Assembly (NCBI GenBank): GCA_903905585.1
Contig: CAIVHB010000167.1
Location: 1 to 46,300, forward strand
DNA: 46,300 bases
Reading direction: 5' to 3'
From: an uncultured Ferrovum sp.
GTDB lineage: Bacteria; Pseudomonadota; Gammaproteobacteria; Burkholderiales; Ferrovaceae
Under the pieces are notes generated by a model. That model worked only from the letters and a program-made list of their open reading frames with translations. It was not told the origin of the DNA and searched no databases. Positions 36,875 through 44,827 of the stretch are shown here, piece by piece. Position numbers and translations under genes: made by a program. Numbering within the stretch: the first letter of the stretch is position 1; every line of letters begins with the position of its first letter.

Positions 36875-36913
36875 GAAATAATGGTATGCTGAATACAGCT
36901 CCTTCATATTGAT

Positions 36914-36994
36914 ATGGGTCAAACTCACTCTAGCTTAGATCGCGTGATTGCCTCACGCAGAGGCATCCCCATCATTGATGATGGGGTAAGATGA
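36914..36994 (+). CDS. Possible 26-codon leader ORF coupled to the hydrolase gene
   Basis: A short frame beginning MGQTHSSLDR runs to a TGA that overlaps the hydrolase ATG (ATGA). It is charged and has no hydrophobic segment or recognised motif. The coupling suggests a leader peptide or chance; I see no clear ribosome-binding site for it. It also overlaps the 5' region of the divergent devA gene. Reported only because of the overlap. Confidence 0.18.
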   Translation: MGQTHSSLDRVIASRRGIPIIDDGVR

Positions 36995-37911
36995 GATACT
37001 TTTTGATCGCTCTTGGAGTTCTGCTACTAGCAGGATTCTTTTTTCTCTGGACCCCAGATCAGAAACGCGAAACGCTAGCGCAACGTTACAAAACAGAAGG
37101 AATGCGTTTTCTTCAACTGTCTGATTCACAGGTGCGAATCAGCGAGAGCGGTTCTAACAATCCAGAAGTCTTGGTATTACTTCATGGCTTTGGCTCAAGC
37201 TTAGAAACTTGGGATGATTGGGTGAAGCCTTTGTCGTCACGGTATCGCGTGATTCGTTGCGATATGGTGGGTTTTGGCTTAAGTGGTCCTGCCAGCATGC
37301 GCGATTATTCGGATGAAGCCGACGTGCGGCGCATCGCTGAGATGCTAGATCAACTTCATTTAGATAAAGTCACGCTGATTGGTCATTCACTGGGTGGTCG
37401 TGTCGCTTGGAATTTTGCGGCACGTTTTCCCGCCCGAACCAATAAGTTGGTTCTCATCGCACCGGACGGATTTCCTGATCTCAAAACCGTTGGAGAGCAT
37501 ACCTATGCGTTGCCGCAATTTGCAAAGCTGATGAAGTATGTTTTACCTTCTTTTTTAGTGAAGCAATCGATGGCACCCGCCTATAGTGATCCTCATCACA
37601 TGACCGATGCCATCGTGCAACGCTATCAAGATATGTTGACTGCACCGGGGGTACGACAAGCGCTCATGGATCGAATGCAGCAAACCATGAACACCGATCC
37701 TACCGAGCGCCTTAAAAGCATCACCGCCCCTACCCTACTGATGTGGGGCGAGAATGATGCCATGATCCCTGTAGAAAACTCCCTGTCTTATCTCAAGATC
37801 ATGCCTCAAGCCAAGCGAGTAGTCATTCCAAAACTGGGCCATCTTCTATTCGAAGAAGCCCCAACCAAGACACTGTCTGTGCTGACTGAATTTCTAGAGA
37901 TGAATTCATAG
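36991..37911 (+). CDS. Alpha/beta hydrolase, membrane-anchored
   Basis: The 306-residue product has an uncleaved-looking N-terminal helix (residues about 4-21), then a classical alpha/beta-hydrolase domain. It contains the oxyanion-hole motif L-L-H-G-F-G-S-S, the nucleophile elbow I-G-H-S-L-G-G, the acid residue in L-M-W-G-E-N-D-A-M-I-P, and the His in L-G-H-L-L-F-E-E-A-P. Substrate specificity cannot be read; epoxide hydrolase, haloperoxidase and esterase relatives all share these features. It is convergent with the pufC paralogue, about 75 bases separating the stops. Confidence 0.9.
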   Translation: MRYFLIALGVLLLAGFFFLWTPDQKRETLAQRYKTEGMRFLQLSDSQVRISESGSNNPEVLVLLHGFGSSLETWDDWVKPLSSRYRVIRCDMVGFGLSGPASMRDYSDEADVRRIAEMLDQLHLDKVTLIGHSLGGRVAWNFAARFPARTNKLVLIAPDGFPDLKTVGEHTYALPQFAKLMKYVLPSFLVKQSMAPAYSDPHHMTDAIVQRYQDMLTAPGVRQALMDRMQQTMNTDPTERLKSITAPTLLMWGENDAMIPVENSLSYLKIMPQAKRVVIPKLGHLLFEEAPTKTLSVLTEFLEMNS

Positions 37912-37986
37912 AAGCCTCCCCAACTTGAATTTTGAACTTAGGTTTTTGGATCTGTAGTTTCCTGGTCTAGAATTTAGGGTCAGCGT

Positions 37987-39099
37987 TTAGTTTTTGGATT
38001 TCATCCCCCCTAACACCCCTTTTTTGGTAACGGGCTTCTCATCTTCTTCATCATCATCTCTATCTGAGTGTGGGTGAGGCCCGGGTACATAGTCAGGCGT
38101 TTTGGAAGCAATGAGCTCAGGATAATCCTGAACCATTGGGAATCCATACAAAGGCTTGTTCACCCCCTGATGGCAAGTGGCGCAGTAAATCTTTGGCCCG
38201 TCACCTGCTGGCCCCATGCGATTGAGAGGCAATAAGGTCGCTACCGTGGCTAAAGTGGTGTTATTTAAATCGCGCACCATCCGAATGCCATACCACGCAG
38301 TAGCCCGTTGCGGTCTACTCTGTTCCCAAGAATAAAAGGCTCGAGTGTTATGGCAGAAATCGCAGTTTACCCCCAATGATTCCGACATCACCATCATCAT
38401 TCCGTAGGTGTATTTAGCCTGCTTAATCGAACGGCGATTTGTGTTGTCGGCTAGGGCGTCCGTACCCACAATGCGTAGGTTATCATTGCCTAATAAATAA
38501 TGCTCTAGAACATCGGAAGGAAGCCCCGTATTGCCAGATGAAGCGGTAGGAAGACGCATAGGTGATCGGCCTGCAACCATTCCATGGGGATCGTTGTCAT
38601 TCGGTTTAAACCATATTTTTTGAGGGACATTATTCCCTCGATGGCAAGTCCAGCAGGTCACGCCGGTTTTCCCTACGTGCTCTTTCCAATCGCTATTAAT
38701 GTGGCGCACCATTTTGATCATTTCGCGCGCGACTAACTTAGGGTACTTGGTGTCCTCTTCGTAGTAAGGGGCGTTATGACAATACCCACAACCTTGCCCT
38801 GGTGCGACCCAATTCTTAATCGAGATCATGGTCCGGCCAAACTCTGACTTACTGTAGTCCCCGAGTAGTTGCACATTTTCATAGAATTCACCTGCGCGAG
38901 GGCCATCAGGATTTGCGGCAGGAAGAGGAACAGGTACTTTGTTTTTTTCAGCGAGCATGGCGATATCATGAGGTTTCGCATTTTGAACCAAGCCCAGCCC
39001 ACGGGGACCGAGCTGGGTGGTTTGCGTTTTCTCGCAAGCTGCGCTTAGAAACACTATTGCAGCGATAAGCAGAGGTGTTCCTAGGCGCGATAGTTGCAT
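37987..39099 (-). CDS. pufC2: Second tetraheme PufC-like cytochrome, lipoprotein
   Basis: Counting from the ATG at 39099, this 370-residue protein has a lipobox (L-S-A-A-C, Cys22) and four haem motifs: C104-G-Y-C-H, C149-W-T-C-H, C246-D-F-C-H and C306-A-T-C-H. The spacing and flanks (W-V-A-P-x-Q-G-C, T-C-x-x-C-H-R-G, S-L-G-V-N-C, Y-C-A-T-C-H-Q-G-V) match the reaction-centre PufC encoded at 43657-44814. It is a full-length paralogue with an acidic tail (D-R-D-D-D-E-E-D-E). An earlier in-frame ATG at 39147 overlaps the HiPIP-like gene. It is last in an operon with a Cyc2-like porin-cytochrome and a HiPIP-like gene, so it may be a dedicated electron entry point to the reaction centre. Confidence 0.92.
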   Translation of the reverse strand: MQLSRLGTPLLIAAIVFLSAACEKTQTTQLGPRGLGLVQNAKPHDIAMLAEKNKVPVPLPAANPDGPRAGEFYENVQLLGDYSKSEFGRTMISIKNWVAPGQGCGYCHNAPYYEEDTKYPKLVAREMIKMVRHINSDWKEHVGKTGVTCWTCHRGNNVPQKIWFKPNDNDPHGMVAGRSPMRLPTASSGNTGLPSDVLEHYLLGNDNLRIVGTDALADNTNRRSIKQAKYTYGMMMVMSESLGVNCDFCHNTRAFYSWEQSRPQRATAWYGIRMVRDLNNTTLATVATLLPLNRMGPAGDGPKIYCATCHQGVNKPLYGFPMVQDYPELIASKTPDYVPGPHPHSDRDDDEEDEKPVTKKGVLGGMKSKN

Positions 39100-39139
39100 G
39101 CTCTTACGCCTTTTTTTCAATAGAGCTTTTGTTATAAAT

Positions 39140-39520
39140 TTAAGCATCACTATGTTTTTTCTCAGTTTTTTTGTCCGCCCAGCCTTGACAGTAGCAATGT
39201 GAGCACACTTCACCAACCAAAAGCGCACAACTGCCCTTCTCGCTGTCTTTGGCTACGCCGGGCTCGAGTAGGGATACCGTGACTTTAGGATAGCCTTCAC
39301 TGTAGGGCTCAAAATTGGCACACCCCAAGCAGTTGTGACCCTTCTCATCGGGTGTGGTCTGGAAATAGAAATCTTCTTTATCAGATTTCCCTTTCTTTTT
39401 CTTGGCAGCAGCGGGTATCGATTGCATACCAATTGCCACTACACCAATCGCTGCAAGGAGTTGTGCCGCTTTACCCATCACTACGCGTCTTTCGGGTTGC
39501 TGAAGGTCTTGCTTACTCAT
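39140..39520 (-). CDS. Divergent HiPIP-like iron-sulfur protein with six cysteines, Tat-exported
   Basis: The 126-residue product has a twin-arginine signal (E-R-R-V-V-M at residues 10-15, then a hydrophobic stretch ending I-P-A-A-A). The mature part contains C64-L-G-C67, C98-A-L-L-V-G and C111-Q-G-W. This is the order of a HiPIP (C-x2-C ... C-A-L-x-x-G ... C), but with a roughly 17-residue insertion between the second and third Cys. Two extra cysteines (106 and 109) are present in a C-x2-C-x-C cluster. A Lys-rich segment follows the signal, and the C-terminus is charged. An excellent GAGGAGAG site precedes the ATG. It lies between the Cyc2-like and second pufC genes, consistent with a periplasmic shuttle. 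Cluster type is inferred. Confidence 0.78.
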   Translation of the reverse strand: MSKQDLQQPERRVVMGKAAQLLAAIGVVAIGMQSIPAAAKKKKGKSDKEDFYFQTTPDEKGHNCLGCANFEPYSEGYPKVTVSLLEPGVAKDSEKGSCALLVGEVCSHCYCQGWADKKTEKKHSDA

Positions 39521-39606
39521 TCATCTCTCCTCGTTAATGTGTTTTGATCACTTTTTAATAAAACTTCTCATTAAAAACTACAAAAAAAATAGGACTGAAC
39601 ACTGTC

Positions 39607-41106
39607 TTAATACAAGGACCACCACCCTAAATAGATCGTGTTGTTATCCCGAGCGTTTCTTCCAAAGCCGTTGTAATTGGTGCTAGCACCATTAAATTTG
39701 CTGTAGTCGGTGTATTGCAAAATGAGCCTGTTGCGACGTCGGTCCTCAGCATTATCCCAAGCAAATAGCCAGTTCAGCTCATAGATCATGGCTTGGCTAT
39801 TGGGACTATTCTTGAAATAAGCACTTGTAACACTGGAACCCGCCGCGCTGGTCGCAGCCCCATCGGGATATAAATTAGCATCTGAACTTCCTGATACGCG
39901 CTGATAACCCACACTCATTCCATACCATTTTTCATAGTAGTAACTGACCTTAGTATTGATCGCGCTAAGGTTGTTTCTTAGGTTGGATGAATTTTGTTGA
40001 ATAAATGACCCGTTCAAAGTTTGATCTTCATGCAAGTAATTAAACATGAAGCTCAGGCGATGCTTATCAGTGATGTATTGGTACTGCGCATCAATGCCTT
40101 TATCGTCATACACATCTGATGGCCCACCGCTTAACTGCGAGCCCCCTCCTGGTGTGGGATAAATACGCGGACGAAAACCATATGTACCAATCTCTACAGA
40201 CTGCACTCCGTTCTGCCAATCCTTCTGAAAAGCTAAGCGATAATAGGGTGCCAGACCATCTAGATTTGTAGTGCTGTTATTAATGGTGAAGGCGTGAAGA
40301 ACGCTTCTCGCATTGGTATAAGCACCCGCTTCAACGTAAAACAGGCGATTAATAAGTGAGTAAAAAGTCACTCCTACGACTGAATGCCCCAAATTATTGG
40401 CTGGCGATAAACTCGGGTTCATCCCCAGAATAGGAGCAGCGCCTGGCGTCACAGCCACCGAGGATGACAGATAGGGCCAGCCCCATACCCCCGTGGTGTT
40501 GTAAATATCGGACATCCCGGGATTATTATTCACGCTCATCCCATACAGTATTTTTAGGTTTTCGGTTTTATACTCCTCCTCGGGTACAAACCGAATTTCA
40601 GTGTTGTCTTGTGAGGCTTGATGGGTGATCCCATCATAGGTGTACTGGCAGAAGCATCCAATACCGTCGGCCAGCTTACCATTCAGAAAAAGAGAACCTG
40701 CCTGAAAGAGTGTTTGCCCATTGTATTGCTTAGGTACTTGTGCTGAATCGGCTGCACTTCCAGTAATCGAAGAATATCCCTGCTGCGATACATCCTGAGT
40801 AGAGGTCCGGGATACCTGCAACCACATCGCAAGAGGGATCACGGGCGGGGGATCATTGAAGTTGAATGAGACCAGAGGGCGGTTGGCCTCCTCGCTCTCT
40901 TTCATGTCCTTCATTTCTTGATAGCCACCAAGCTTAAAGCGGCGGCCTACATTGGTGAGCTCTAGCCAACTCATGTGGCATTGCGTACAGTCCCAACCCG
41001 TTTGGCGGGCAAATGAGGGAACCGCGTTGGCGTCATTGTGATAGACGAAAAGCAGGCTAAACAGAAGCAACAGGATGGGCATCCTGAACAAAATACGTGA
41101 GCGCAT
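39607..41106 (-). CDS. cyc2: Cyc2-like fused monohaem cytochrome-porin (outer membrane)
   Basis: The ATG at 41106 follows a GGGAGGA site by seven bases; the frame is open from a TTG at 41121. The 499-residue product has a signal peptide ending A-N-A (about residue 28). The mature N-terminus V-P-S-F-A-R-Q-T-G-W leads into a single haem site C40-T-Q-C-H44 and L-T-N-V-G-R-R-F-K-L-G-G-Y. The A-x-P-x-F-A-R-Q-T-G plus C-x-x-C-H start is the hallmark of Cyc2, the outer-membrane iron oxidase of many neutrophilic and acidophilic Fe(II) oxidisers. The remaining roughly 440 residues alternate polar and aromatic residues, as in a beta barrel, and end in W-W-S-L-Y with a terminal aromatic. Related porin-cytochromes need not oxidise iron, so the donor is inferred. 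Confidence 0.82.
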   Translation of the reverse strand: MRSRILFRMPILLLLFSLLFVYHNDANAVPSFARQTGWDCTQCHMSWLELTNVGRRFKLGGYQEMKDMKESEEANRPLVSFNFNDPPPVIPLAMWLQVSRTSTQDVSQQGYSSITGSAADSAQVPKQYNGQTLFQAGSLFLNGKLADGIGCFCQYTYDGITHQASQDNTEIRFVPEEEYKTENLKILYGMSVNNNPGMSDIYNTTGVWGWPYLSSSVAVTPGAAPILGMNPSLSPANNLGHSVVGVTFYSLINRLFYVEAGAYTNARSVLHAFTINNSTTNLDGLAPYYRLAFQKDWQNGVQSVEIGTYGFRPRIYPTPGGGSQLSGGPSDVYDDKGIDAQYQYITDKHRLSFMFNYLHEDQTLNGSFIQQNSSNLRNNLSAINTKVSYYYEKWYGMSVGYQRVSGSSDANLYPDGAATSAAGSSVTSAYFKNSPNSQAMIYELNWLFAWDNAEDRRRNRLILQYTDYSKFNGASTNYNGFGRNARDNNTIYLGWWSLY

Positions 41107-41347
41107 TTCTTTTCCTCCCAACTACATTTCAACCACTAAGTCTCTGTGGACTCATGATGGTTTATTTCTCTGTTCTAGTTTTTCCCCTTAAACAAGAATC
41201 TCCTTGTATGTAAAAACATGAGTGATCAATGCTGGGTTGAAAGTATGGGACTTAAAAATTAAAGCCATATCAATAACACCCTACATCATTTTTAATGTTG
41301 TTCTGTAAAATAGTGTAAGTCAAGCTGCGCTGCACTACTTTGTGCGT

Positions 41348-42763
41348 TTAAGCTGTCTTTCTAGCAAGCTCAGTCAATGTAATTTCAATTTCTTTCTCAG
41401 GGCGCGTTGTGAGTCTTGCTGCGGGGCGAACGCTATCTGGGTCAAGCACCCTAAAATCAAAGGTATTCATTAGCCTTGCAAGAATGAGGGTTGCCTCAAG
41501 GGTAGCAAAGGCGGCACCGACACAGACACGAGGACCAAGGCCAAAAGGAATATAGGCACCCACGGCATGGGCTTTATCTTCCTCATTCACAAAACGATCC
41601 GGATCAAAATGATTCGGATTACTCCATAAATCGGCATGGCGGTGCAAACTCCAAGGCGCAATCATGATCATATTGCCGCGCTTCACCGCATAGTGACCAA
41701 TCGTAGTGTCCTTTAAAGCAACGCGCGGAATAAAAGTGATGGGCGGATACAAACGCATCGATTCACGGAAAACATTGCGGGTGTAGCTTAAGCGCTTTGC
41801 TTTTTCTAGGGTGAGTTCACCCTCGCCCACTACAGACTCATATTCTTGACGCATGCGTTTTGCTGCATGAGGGTGCTGAGACAAAATGTAAAAAGCCCAA
41901 GTAAGTGCGCTGGCTGTGGTCTCATGGCCCGCCAAGAAAAACACGCCCAGTTGATCAATCAATTCCTCGCGAGAAAATCCTTCCCCTGTTTCAGGATCAC
42001 GGGCCATCAGCAAGGCTTGAGCGATATCATCAGGGCCAGTCTCTAATCGTTCCTTACGCTCATCCAGCATCACTCCAATATGAGACCGAATTCGCTCGCA
42101 CGCTGCGGCAACAGCGGGGGGTTGAGGAATAGATTCCCAGGGTTTGCCCAGTATCAATCTACCTAAATCTACGCTTGCACAGCTGCGTTCAAAGATCAAA
42201 AAGTCTTCAAATACACTGCGCGCTACCCCTTGATCTAATGAGGTAGAAAAAATAGCTCGACACACAATATCTGCGGTCAATCGGCTCATCACTTTATCGA
42301 GAGACAACACCTCACGTTTGGCTGCAGACTGTTTTAAGTCTCTCACATGATCTTCAGTAGCCTCAAACATCGACGCATAGGAACGATCAATGCGCATATG
42401 AGAGAACGCTGGATCAATCATGCGGCGCTGACGCTTCCATACCTCTCCATGAGAGACAAACATAGATCGTCCCACCAAGCCTTCTAGCGCACTCACCATC
42501 AAATCGTTTTTAGGAAAGATGTGCTGAGGGTCCTTGAGAATGTCCATCACCATGGCAGGATCATTCACCAGCACGATTCCGCGTCGAGACCAACCCAAGC
42601 GACCAATCTTGACGGTGTAGGCTTCGGCAGGAAGTAAGCTCAACAGATTGCGTTCACCGCGTGCAATCACCCGCAGTAACGAAGCGATCGCAGATAAAGG
42701 TTCAGGCGCGGGGGGGCGGTAAGCCACTTCTGGGTTGGGACACACCGCCAATACCGTATTCAT
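41348..42763 (-). CDS. Cytochrome P450
   Basis: The ATG at 42763 shares one base with the stop of the upstream membrane-protein gene (TGATG), giving 471 residues. P450 hallmarks are complete: I-helix F-L-A-G-H-E-T-T, the E-x-x-R of the K-helix (F-R-E-S-M-R), and the haem loop F-G-L-G-P-R-V-C-V-G with thiolate Cys414. No membrane anchor is present, so it is soluble and needs redox partners, none of which are encoded here. The reading frame extends upstream to 43105 but that part is a shadow of the neighbouring gene. Its position beside the puf operon suggests a pigment-related substrate (carotenoid hydroxylases occur in similar P450 clades), which is only inference. Confidence 0.93.
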   Translation of the reverse strand: MNTVLAVCPNPEVAYRPPAPEPLSAIASLLRVIARGERNLLSLLPAEAYTVKIGRLGWSRRGIVLVNDPAMVMDILKDPQHIFPKNDLMVSALEGLVGRSMFVSHGEVWKRQRRMIDPAFSHMRIDRSYASMFEATEDHVRDLKQSAAKREVLSLDKVMSRLTADIVCRAIFSTSLDQGVARSVFEDFLIFERSCASVDLGRLILGKPWESIPQPPAVAAACERIRSHIGVMLDERKERLETGPDDIAQALLMARDPETGEGFSREELIDQLGVFFLAGHETTASALTWAFYILSQHPHAAKRMRQEYESVVGEGELTLEKAKRLSYTRNVFRESMRLYPPITFIPRVALKDTTIGHYAVKRGNMIMIAPWSLHRHADLWSNPNHFDPDRFVNEEDKAHAVGAYIPFGLGPRVCVGAAFATLEATLILARLMNTFDFRVLDPDSVRPAARLTTRPEKEIEITLTELARKTA

Positions 42764-43497
42764 CAAGCGATCACCGAAGAAGACGACAGTTTGCTGGGGC
42801 GTTTTGAAGCGCGAATACGAATCCAGTGATACAAGATAATCGCCACACCCATCACCAAAGGGATCGACCAGGTGATAGGGCTCAATGCAGCTTTGGGTAA
42901 AAGATGAACCGCACCAAAAGCAGTGAACGCGGTATAGACAGAAATACCGGTTCCCACTAAGGCCTTTACGTGTTCCATAAGGTAAGCATAAGCCGGCGGC
43001 TGATCTGTAAATGAGAACCACAGGTTGGTGGCGGCTGAAGCCACTCCAATGATCGGCATTCCCAAGAGTAATGGTTGGCCAATCACAATACCTTGCCAGC
43101 CGCAATTTAAGGCCAGAATCACAACGATGATTTGCAGCGTTACAGAGAAAAAACTCCGGTTACGCCGATGATCGCGCTTATTACGCACCACCTCTAGTCC
43201 ATGCCAAGCCAAACTCACGGTAAGTAGGGCGAGATAAATCATCATCCAACCAAATACCGCCTGCGTCATGACGGGTTCCATCAACAGATGGGGATGCGTG
43301 GCAACCGGATCGCGCAGGGTACACACCCCCATACTGAAGGCCATACTGGCTGTCACCATCATCAACCAGCAGAATATTTTTCCCCAAAAGCGATGATTCA
43401 TTGCCCCTTTCTTACCGATCACCGGAACCCAAAACATGACAAGTCCCGTTGCGCCAGCAACAACATGAATAATTAAAAAAAACTTGAAGGGCCACAT
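42763..43497 (-). CDS. DUF2306-like multi-span membrane protein
   Basis: The 244-residue product has about seven membrane helices. The first carries H-V-V-A-G-A-T-G-L-V, followed by a K-K-G-A-M-N-H-R-F-W-G-K-I-F-C-W pattern that resembles DUF2306-type membrane proteins, whose conserved His residues suggest haem or metal binding. Function is unknown. It is coupled by a one-base stop/start overlap to the P450 gene downstream and follows the puf terminators. Its own promoter presumably lies between 43500 and 43575. The pairing raises the possibility that it supports the P450 (membrane docking or electron supply), but nothing in the sequence proves this. Confidence 0.65.
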   Translation of the reverse strand: MWPFKFFLIIHVVAGATGLVMFWVPVIGKKGAMNHRFWGKIFCWLMMVTASMAFSMGVCTLRDPVATHPHLLMEPVMTQAVFGWMMIYLALLTVSLAWHGLEVVRNKRDHRRNRSFFSVTLQIIVVILALNCGWQGIVIGQPLLLGMPIIGVASAATNLWFSFTDQPPAYAYLMEHVKALVGTGISVYTAFTAFGAVHLLPKAALSPITWSIPLVMGVAIILYHWIRIRASKRPSKLSSSSVIA

Positions 43498-43578
43498 TTT
43501 ATGTATGCTAGTCCTATTATTAAGGTATTTGCCGATAGTTCAAGCACTTACTAATAAAGTATTCGCTATTCAAAAAGA

Positions 43579-43596
43579 ACCCCGCCGAAGCGGGGT
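43579..43596 (-). terminator. Second hairpin terminator after the puf operon
   Basis: On the minus strand the seven-pair stem ACCCCGC/GCGGGGT closes a TTCG tetraloop and is followed by TTCTTTTTG. A C(UUCG)G-type loop is exceptionally stable. It lies about 30 bases beyond a first terminator, so read-through from pufC is well blocked before the membrane protein/P450 pair. Confidence 0.85.
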
Positions 43597-43617
43597 GCGC
43601 ACCAGGGGAAAAGCACG

Positions 43618-43650
43618 CAAAAAAACTGCGGAGCGGGGATGCTCCGCAGT
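43618..43650 (-). terminator. Primary Rho-independent terminator of the puf operon
   Basis: A perfect ten-base inverted repeat, ACTGCGGAGC/GCTCCGCAGT with a six-base loop (43625-43650), is followed on the minus strand by seven T residues. It sits directly after the pufC stop at 43657. It separates the reaction-centre genes from the downstream P450 and Cyc2-like operons. Confidence 0.92.
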
Positions 43651-43656
43651 GAGCCA

Positions 43657-44814
43657 CTAGTTCGCTGCCGTTTTGGCAGCACTTCCAATTTCTGCCTCTA
43701 GCTTTGCAGAAGCATTGCTTCTTGATTTCTTATTCTTTTTTGGCGATGACTCTTCGCTAGAATCCTTTGCTGCGGGAGCCACAACTACGCTTGGCGATGG
43801 GCCTTGAAGTTCGGGATAATCCCGAGCCATACTGACTCCATACAAAGGCTTGTAAACACCCTGGTGGCAAGTAGCACAGTAGGTTTTTGCCACATCACCC
43901 GTTGGGCCCAAACGATGCGCTGGGAACACTTCAGTCAAAGGCTTCATATAGTCATTGTTTAAATCTCTAACCATACGAATGCCATACCAAGCAACTGAAC
44001 GCTCAGGAGTACTTTGCTGCCAATCTGCAAAGGCTCGCGTGTTATGGCAGAAGGTACAGTTCACACCTAATGACTTAGAGAAATGCATCATCAATGCATA
44101 GGTCCACTCCGTTTGCTTAATCGACTGGCGATCTTCACCGGTTGGAATAGCGGTTGTGGATGCCATACGAATATTATCTTTGTTGTCGAGATAATTTGTG
44201 AAGGGATCAAAAGGAAGTGATGAATTACCCATCGATGGTTTTGGAGAACCCACGCCCATACGATTCCCTAAATAGCCCATTGCAGTGCGGGGGCCCTCAT
44301 CCTTAAACCAGATATTCGAAGGGACTGGATTGCCCCGGTGACAGGTATAACAGGTCACCCCGGTTGCCTGAACATGCGATTTCCAGTCAGCGTTGATATG
44401 ACGTGTCATCTGCAGCATTTTTCTAGCGACGACCTTGGTATACAGAGAGTCATCCGCAAAATTTGCCAAGTTATGGCAATACGCACACCCTTGCTGAGGC
44501 GCTACCCAGTTAGAGATCGAAAGCATGACGCGTGTAAATTGCCCGGCAGAAAGATCACCCAAGACTTGAACATTTTTATACACTTGCGACGCTCTTGGGC
44601 CACTGGGATCTGCAGCAGGAATCCCTTCAGGGACTTGATTGGCTGCAAAGTTTGCTTGCATTGTGGCGGGATGCTCCACATCCACCATTCCCGTCCCCCT
44701 AAAACCCCATTGAGCTGTTTTATTGGGAGGCAATTCACATCCTGCTAGCAATGCAATAGAAGCAATCAGCAAAAGTGTCTGGCGAGTGAACCGAGAAAAA
44801 TAGGTTTTATCCAT
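43657..44814 (-). CDS. pufC: Photosynthetic reaction centre tetraheme cytochrome c subunit
   Basis: The 385-residue product is a lipoprotein (lipobox L-L-A-G-C, Cys26) with four haem sites: C110-A-Y-C-H, C155-Y-T-C-H, C253-T-F-C-H and C313-A-T-C-H. Met-containing helices before sites 1-3 (V-M-L-S-I, M-L-Q-M-T, A-L-M-M-H) are the expected axial-ligand helices. It sits on the periplasmic face of the reaction centre and re-reduces the photo-oxidised special pair, taking electrons from HiPIP or cytochrome c. It is 13 bases downstream of pufM and is the last puf gene before the terminators. A Lys/Ser/Ala-rich C-terminal tail extends beyond the haem domain. Confidence 0.96.
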   Translation of the reverse strand: MDKTYFSRFTRQTLLLIASIALLAGCELPPNKTAQWGFRGTGMVDVEHPATMQANFAANQVPEGIPAADPSGPRASQVYKNVQVLGDLSAGQFTRVMLSISNWVAPQQGCAYCHNLANFADDSLYTKVVARKMLQMTRHINADWKSHVQATGVTCYTCHRGNPVPSNIWFKDEGPRTAMGYLGNRMGVGSPKPSMGNSSLPFDPFTNYLDNKDNIRMASTTAIPTGEDRQSIKQTEWTYALMMHFSKSLGVNCTFCHNTRAFADWQQSTPERSVAWYGIRMVRDLNNDYMKPLTEVFPAHRLGPTGDVAKTYCATCHQGVYKPLYGVSMARDYPELQGPSPSVVVAPAAKDSSEESSPKKNKKSRSNASAKLEAEIGSAAKTAAN

Positions 44815-44827
44815 GGAAAACGTATCC

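Noticed and set aside
41107-41347. Promoter of the Cyc2-like operon (TTGACT near 41315 on the minus strand)
   Set aside because: A TTGACT is present but no good -10 element stands at the right spacing, so I did not annotate it.
42764-43105. N-terminal extension of the cytochrome P450 reading frame
   Set aside because: It overlaps the membrane-protein gene in another frame, shows no P450-like content, and the internal ATG at 42763 gives a normal-length P450 with stop/start coupling.
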